From: Bacteroidales bacterium
GTDB taxonomy: Bacteria; Bacteroidota; Bacteroidia; Bacteroidales; NBLH01
DNA: 8,617 nucleotides
Assembly (NCBI GenBank): GCA_027083715.1
Contig: JALWNR010000867.1
Coordinates: 1 to 8,617 of the forward strand
Direction of reading: 5' to 3'
Position numbers and translations under genes: made by a program. The notes beneath the pieces are model-generated. The model ran no database searches. It was not told where the DNA came from and worked only from the letters and a program-made list of their open reading frames with translations. Below, piece after piece: positions 6,080 to 8,617 of this stretch. How positions within the stretch are numbered: position 1 is the stretch's first letter; each line of letters opens with the position of its first letter.

Positions 6080-8530
6080 TTACTTACTTAATTTAATCGC
6101 ATCACTAACCGATATTTTTTTATTCCCATTAAAAGCAATAACAAAAACATCTGTTTTGCCTTTTAAATATAACTCTTTTTGTAAGGCTTTTGCTTTGCTG
6201 TACGTTTTATAATTTCCTACATAATAAATATTCATTCCGTTTATCACCTTATAGTTAACACTATATGGTAAATATGCTTTTTTAAAACTTTGTAATTCAC
6301 TATAACTTAATTTATTTCTGAATGCTCCTACCTGTACACTGAAACTTATATTTACTATTTCCGCCTGAGGGGAGTAATCAGTTTGAGTTTTTGTATTTCC
6401 GGTTGATTTTTCTAAGTTTTTTGCTTTTGTAAGTGCAATGTTGTTCCCGTTTAAATAAGCTGCTACATAAGCATCAGTAAAGCCTTGTTTTTTAATAAGT
6501 TTTTCGGCAGATCGTGCTTGTGCTAATGTTTGATAAGGTCCGGTCATGTAACGTGTACCTTTACCAGCAATTTTTTCGGTAAAAATGGGTGAAATATTAT
6601 TAAAGTAATTTTTAGCCGGTGTTTTAGAAAACATTCCTAATTGAACATAATATGCCAAACCTTTCATATTTTTCACATTCCGGTTATTTCCGTAATTAAC
6701 CGTTTGATTATCATTGTTTGATATATTTACTTTTTCACCTGTAAAAACAGCCAGTTCATGAATTTTTTGTCGTTTATAATTATTGTCAAGAATCAATTTT
6801 GACTTTCCGTATGCATATGAATTTCGTTTCCCGTTAACACGTGAAATCAGATATGCATCACGATATCCTAATGCTTTTACATATTTTAGTGCTTCATTGG
6901 CAGCCTCATAAGTTCTGTACTCGCCGGCAAGAAAACGCCGATAAGGGTTTTTAACAAATTTATCAAAAATTAAAGGACTAACTTTTGTGAATTTTTCGGG
7001 GGGCAACAAGCCTCTAAAAATTCCTAGCTGCACATGAAATACAACTCCCTGTTTTGGTTTGTATTTTACCGGTTTGGGCATTTTTGCCGAATAAGTATAG
7101 GTGGAGAGTACCTGCCAACTTAATTTTGAAGATGTATTTTCTTTTTTTGTACTTGTTTTAGAGTTGTTAATTACATTTGCTATAGCAATTGTTGTGTCAA
7201 TTTCGGTTGAAACAGCCTCAGGGATACTCAAATAAATACCGTAAGCACTTTCTTGTAATTGCAAGGCATACAGTAACATATCGTTGGCGCTCATTAGTTT
7301 TAAATACCGGTCTGAACGATACATTAAGTTGGCAGCCGAGCGTCTTACCGTCATAGCTTTGTTGTAATAATCATCAGCTGTTTGTTCCATTAAAGCAGCC
7401 CGGTTGGTTGTGGCTGTTTGTGTTTTTGGGCGAACATCAGGAAAATGAGCCTTATATACTTTGTATTTTATTTCATTAGCTGCTATATATGAGTTTGTTG
7501 CACTTAGTAATTTGCCAAAAGCAGCTTGCTCGCGTTCTACGGCTCTGGTTTTTAGTTTTTCTTTTAATGCTATGTCCGTTTGTTTTTCTGCCATCATGTT
7601 TAAAGAATCCACTTCAAGATAAATCGCATCAACTTGTTTCATAATCATATTTGCTTGTTGATTCATCCGGTTTGATTGTACAATCTGACTTAATTCTTGG
7701 TCTGTTAAATTTAGTTTCGGTAAAATAATACCTGCTTTTGATCGGTAAAGATTTGGATCGCTCAGCGGATTGTATTGTTCAACAGCTTTTGGGAAAAAGT
7801 TTGTGTCGGCAGTAATGATTTTATTATCCTGATTATTGTCTTTATTGTTGTTGTCTTTCAAATAATCGTCAGGATTAAGGTTTTCATCGTTTGCATAAAA
7901 ACCAAATGCAGCTTCTTGTAAATCAAAAGCTTTTAAGCGCATATCATTGGCTGATTTTAATGCGTCAAATTTTAATTGTTCATCATGAGTGGGAGCTGTT
8001 CGTACTTTTGCATCTGCATCATCAAAAAGTGTTTTGGCGCGCAGCTCTATCTCACGACCTATCTTGGCATTTTTTGAATTGTCGTTTAAACGTACTCTAT
8101 TTATTGCTGTTGAATAAATCTTGCTACGTATATCATACGCTTTGTTATAGTAATTAAGAGCTTTTTGTCCTGTTTTCAGTGCCTTTTTTTCCAATTTTTT
8201 TGCCTTTTTCAGTGCTTTATTCATGGTTTTGCCACTGTTTGTTTCTTCGGCAATAGTATATTGGCGTTCAATTTGTTTTTGATAAGAATTGTATTGCTGC
8301 ATGTATTTTTTTGCCGAAAGCAAATACTTATTTGCTTTGTTTAATTCTTTTTGTTCCTCTTTTGTAAAGATTTTATTGTAATAATTTTTCTTTTTCAAAT
8401 CAATGGATAATGAAAAAGCATGAAAAGTTTTGAATTCAGAGCTTTTTATATTGCTTTCAGGCTTAGCTGCCGAAATTAATATAATAAAAAGAACAGAAAG
8501 TAAAACTGATAAAATCCGGTGTTTATTCAT
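6080..8530 (-). CDS. Exported protein with duplicated helical module and three SPOR domains (816 aa)
   Basis: A signal peptide (MNKHR, hydrophobic core, probable cleavage after Ala22) sends it to the periplasm; there is no lipobox Cys. Residues 58-215 and 290-435 are two related, mostly helical, Lys/Ala-rich modules, joined by an Asn/Asp-rich linker (about 216-240). Three SPOR domains follow: about 497-567 (VFHVQLGIF), 626-695 (YYVQLGMF) and 729-802 (SFSVQVGAF). Each shows the [AG].Y[RQK]T..[EQK]A pattern in its second half and ends in an NG turn. SPOR domains bind peptidoglycan glycan strands that lack stem peptides, often at division septa. A cell-wall or division-associated role is therefore inferred, with the helical part as a possible protein-protein or spacer region. 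No catalytic domain is visible, and I do not recognise a named orthologue. The first ATG fits the signal peptide. Confidence 0.88.
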   Translation of the reverse strand: MNKHRILSVLLSVLFIILISAAKPESNIKSSEFKTFHAFSLSIDLKKKNYYNKIFTKEEQKELNKANKYLLSAKKYMQQYNSYQKQIERQYTIAEETNSGKTMNKALKKAKKLEKKALKTGQKALNYYNKAYDIRSKIYSTAINRVRLNDNSKNAKIGREIELRAKTLFDDADAKVRTAPTHDEQLKFDALKSANDMRLKAFDLQEAAFGFYANDENLNPDDYLKDNNNKDNNQDNKIITADTNFFPKAVEQYNPLSDPNLYRSKAGIILPKLNLTDQELSQIVQSNRMNQQANMIMKQVDAIYLEVDSLNMMAEKQTDIALKEKLKTRAVEREQAAFGKLLSATNSYIAANEIKYKVYKAHFPDVRPKTQTATTNRAALMEQTADDYYNKAMTVRRSAANLMYRSDRYLKLMSANDMLLYALQLQESAYGIYLSIPEAVSTEIDTTIAIANVINNSKTSTKKENTSSKLSWQVLSTYTYSAKMPKPVKYKPKQGVVFHVQLGIFRGLLPPEKFTKVSPLIFDKFVKNPYRRFLAGEYRTYEAANEALKYVKALGYRDAYLISRVNGKRNSYAYGKSKLILDNNYKRQKIHELAVFTGEKVNISNNDNQTVNYGNNRNVKNMKGLAYYVQLGMFSKTPAKNYFNNISPIFTEKIAGKGTRYMTGPYQTLAQARSAEKLIKKQGFTDAYVAAYLNGNNIALTKAKNLEKSTGNTKTQTDYSPQAEIVNISFSVQVGAFRNKLSYSELQSFKKAYLPYSVNYKVINGMNIYYVGNYKTYSKAKALQKELYLKGKTDVFVIAFNGNKKISVSDAIKLSK
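6125..7042 (-). repeat. Three SPOR domain copies within the 816-aa protein
   Basis: The copies are at about 6830-7042, 6446-6655 and 6125-6346 (first, second and third in the protein). Shared features are VQ[LV]G.F at the first strand, [LTV].G.Y[RQK]T....A in the middle, and a terminal NG turn followed by a basic stretch. Copies 1 and 2 are more alike, both having SP[LI][IF] after the first helix; copy 3 is more divergent there. Confidence 0.8.
7226..8359 (-). repeat. Duplicated helical module in the 816-aa protein
   Basis: Module A (residues 58-215) and module B (290-435) end in clearly related sequences: SANDMRLKAFDLQEAAFGFY (193-212) and SANDMLLYALQLQESAYGIY (414-433), which match at 13 of 20 positions by hand count. 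Upstream, the order of elements is also similar, with a Lys/Ala-rich helix, then a Tyr-rich helix (YNKAYDIRSKIY against NEIKYKVYKA), then an Asp-rich helix (LFDDADAKV against TADDYYNKAM). I infer an ancient duplication of a roughly 150-residue helical unit. Confidence 0.65.
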
Positions 8531-8557
8531 TTGTGCGTAATTTTAGTTTTAAAACTT

Positions 8558-8581
8558 TATCCAAAATGATTTTTTGGGATA
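8558..8581. promoter_or_regulatory. Imperfect inverted repeat in the leader of the SPOR-protein gene
   Basis: On the plus strand TATCCAAAA (8558-8566) faces TTTTTGGGATA (8571-8581), giving near-perfect arms with a short loop. A second, perfect 12-base palindrome, AGTTTTAAAACT, lies at 8545-8556, between this repeat and the ATG. Either could be a protein-binding site or an mRNA hairpin. The first could also be a weak terminator of an upstream gene outside the window. The role is unknown. Confidence 0.35.
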
Positions 8582-8606
8582 ATAAAATTAATTGAAAAAT
8601 GTAAAG

Positions 8607-8614
8607 CAAAACTA
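8607..8614 (-). promoter_or_regulatory. Possible -7 box (TAGTTTTG) for the SPOR-protein gene
   Basis: The minus strand reads TAGTTTTG, an exact fit to the Bacteroidota -7 consensus TAnnTTTG, 76 bases before the ATG. The expected TTG at about -33 would lie beyond the right edge of the window, so the match cannot be completed. Transcription from here would include both inverted repeats at 8545-8581 in the leader. Confidence 0.35.
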
Positions 8615-8617
8615 TAT

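Noticed and set aside
7891..8157. Plus-strand open frame of 88 codons.
   Set aside because: It is antisense to helical module A of the SPOR protein, has no protein-like features and no start signals.
1..8617. Mobile element, prophage or defence system signals.
   Set aside because: No transposase, integrase, terminal inverted repeat, tRNA or nuclease-like domain was seen; all genes are co-directional and similar in base composition.

Overview
This window carries six genes, all on the minus strand and therefore read from the right edge to the left. The A+T-rich DNA, the absence of clear Shine-Dalgarno sequences, TAnnTTTG-like -7 boxes, a ClpS of the Bacteroidota type and a Bacteroidota-style SPOR protein all point to a member of the Bacteroidota, probably Bacteroidales/Marinilabiliales-like. 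That placement rests on family knowledge, not on a marker gene.

In transcription order the layout is as follows. (1) A large exported protein at 6080-8530 has a signal peptide, a duplicated helical module and three C-terminal SPOR domains. (2) A ClpS adaptor (N-degron recognition for Clp proteases) lies at 5763-6038. (3) After a 208-base AT-rich gap comes a flotillin cluster: a short NfeD (5090-5554), a canonical FloA (4105-5082) and two further FloA-related proteins of 786 aa (1662-4022) and 470 aa (103-1515). A GC-containing hairpin with a U-run at 46-80 closes the cluster.

The notable content is the trio of FloA relatives. Canonical FloA has two copies of a roughly 32-residue helix-turn-helix unit between its membrane segment and its SPFH core. 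Here the same unit is repeated 2, 5 and 10 times (plus up to 3 degenerate copies) in the three neighbouring proteins, with an almost invariant 32-residue spacing. In all three, the sequences that bracket the array are the FloA ones: the membrane-exit R-x-[IV]-P motif before it, and the [IV]-[NT]-P-[KR] motif that begins the SPFH core after it. The array therefore appears to have grown inside the FloA fold. I infer a set of membrane scaffold proteins of graded reach or ring size, working with NfeD and perhaps co-assembling. The 470-aa member also starts with a lipoprotein-type signal peptide before its transmembrane segment, which is unexpected for a flotillin.

The nfeD-floA pair is a known conserved partnership (as in Bacillus yqeZ-yqfA) in membrane organisation and stress. 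ClpS and the SPOR protein may belong to a separate upstream transcription unit; any functional link to the flotillins is speculative.
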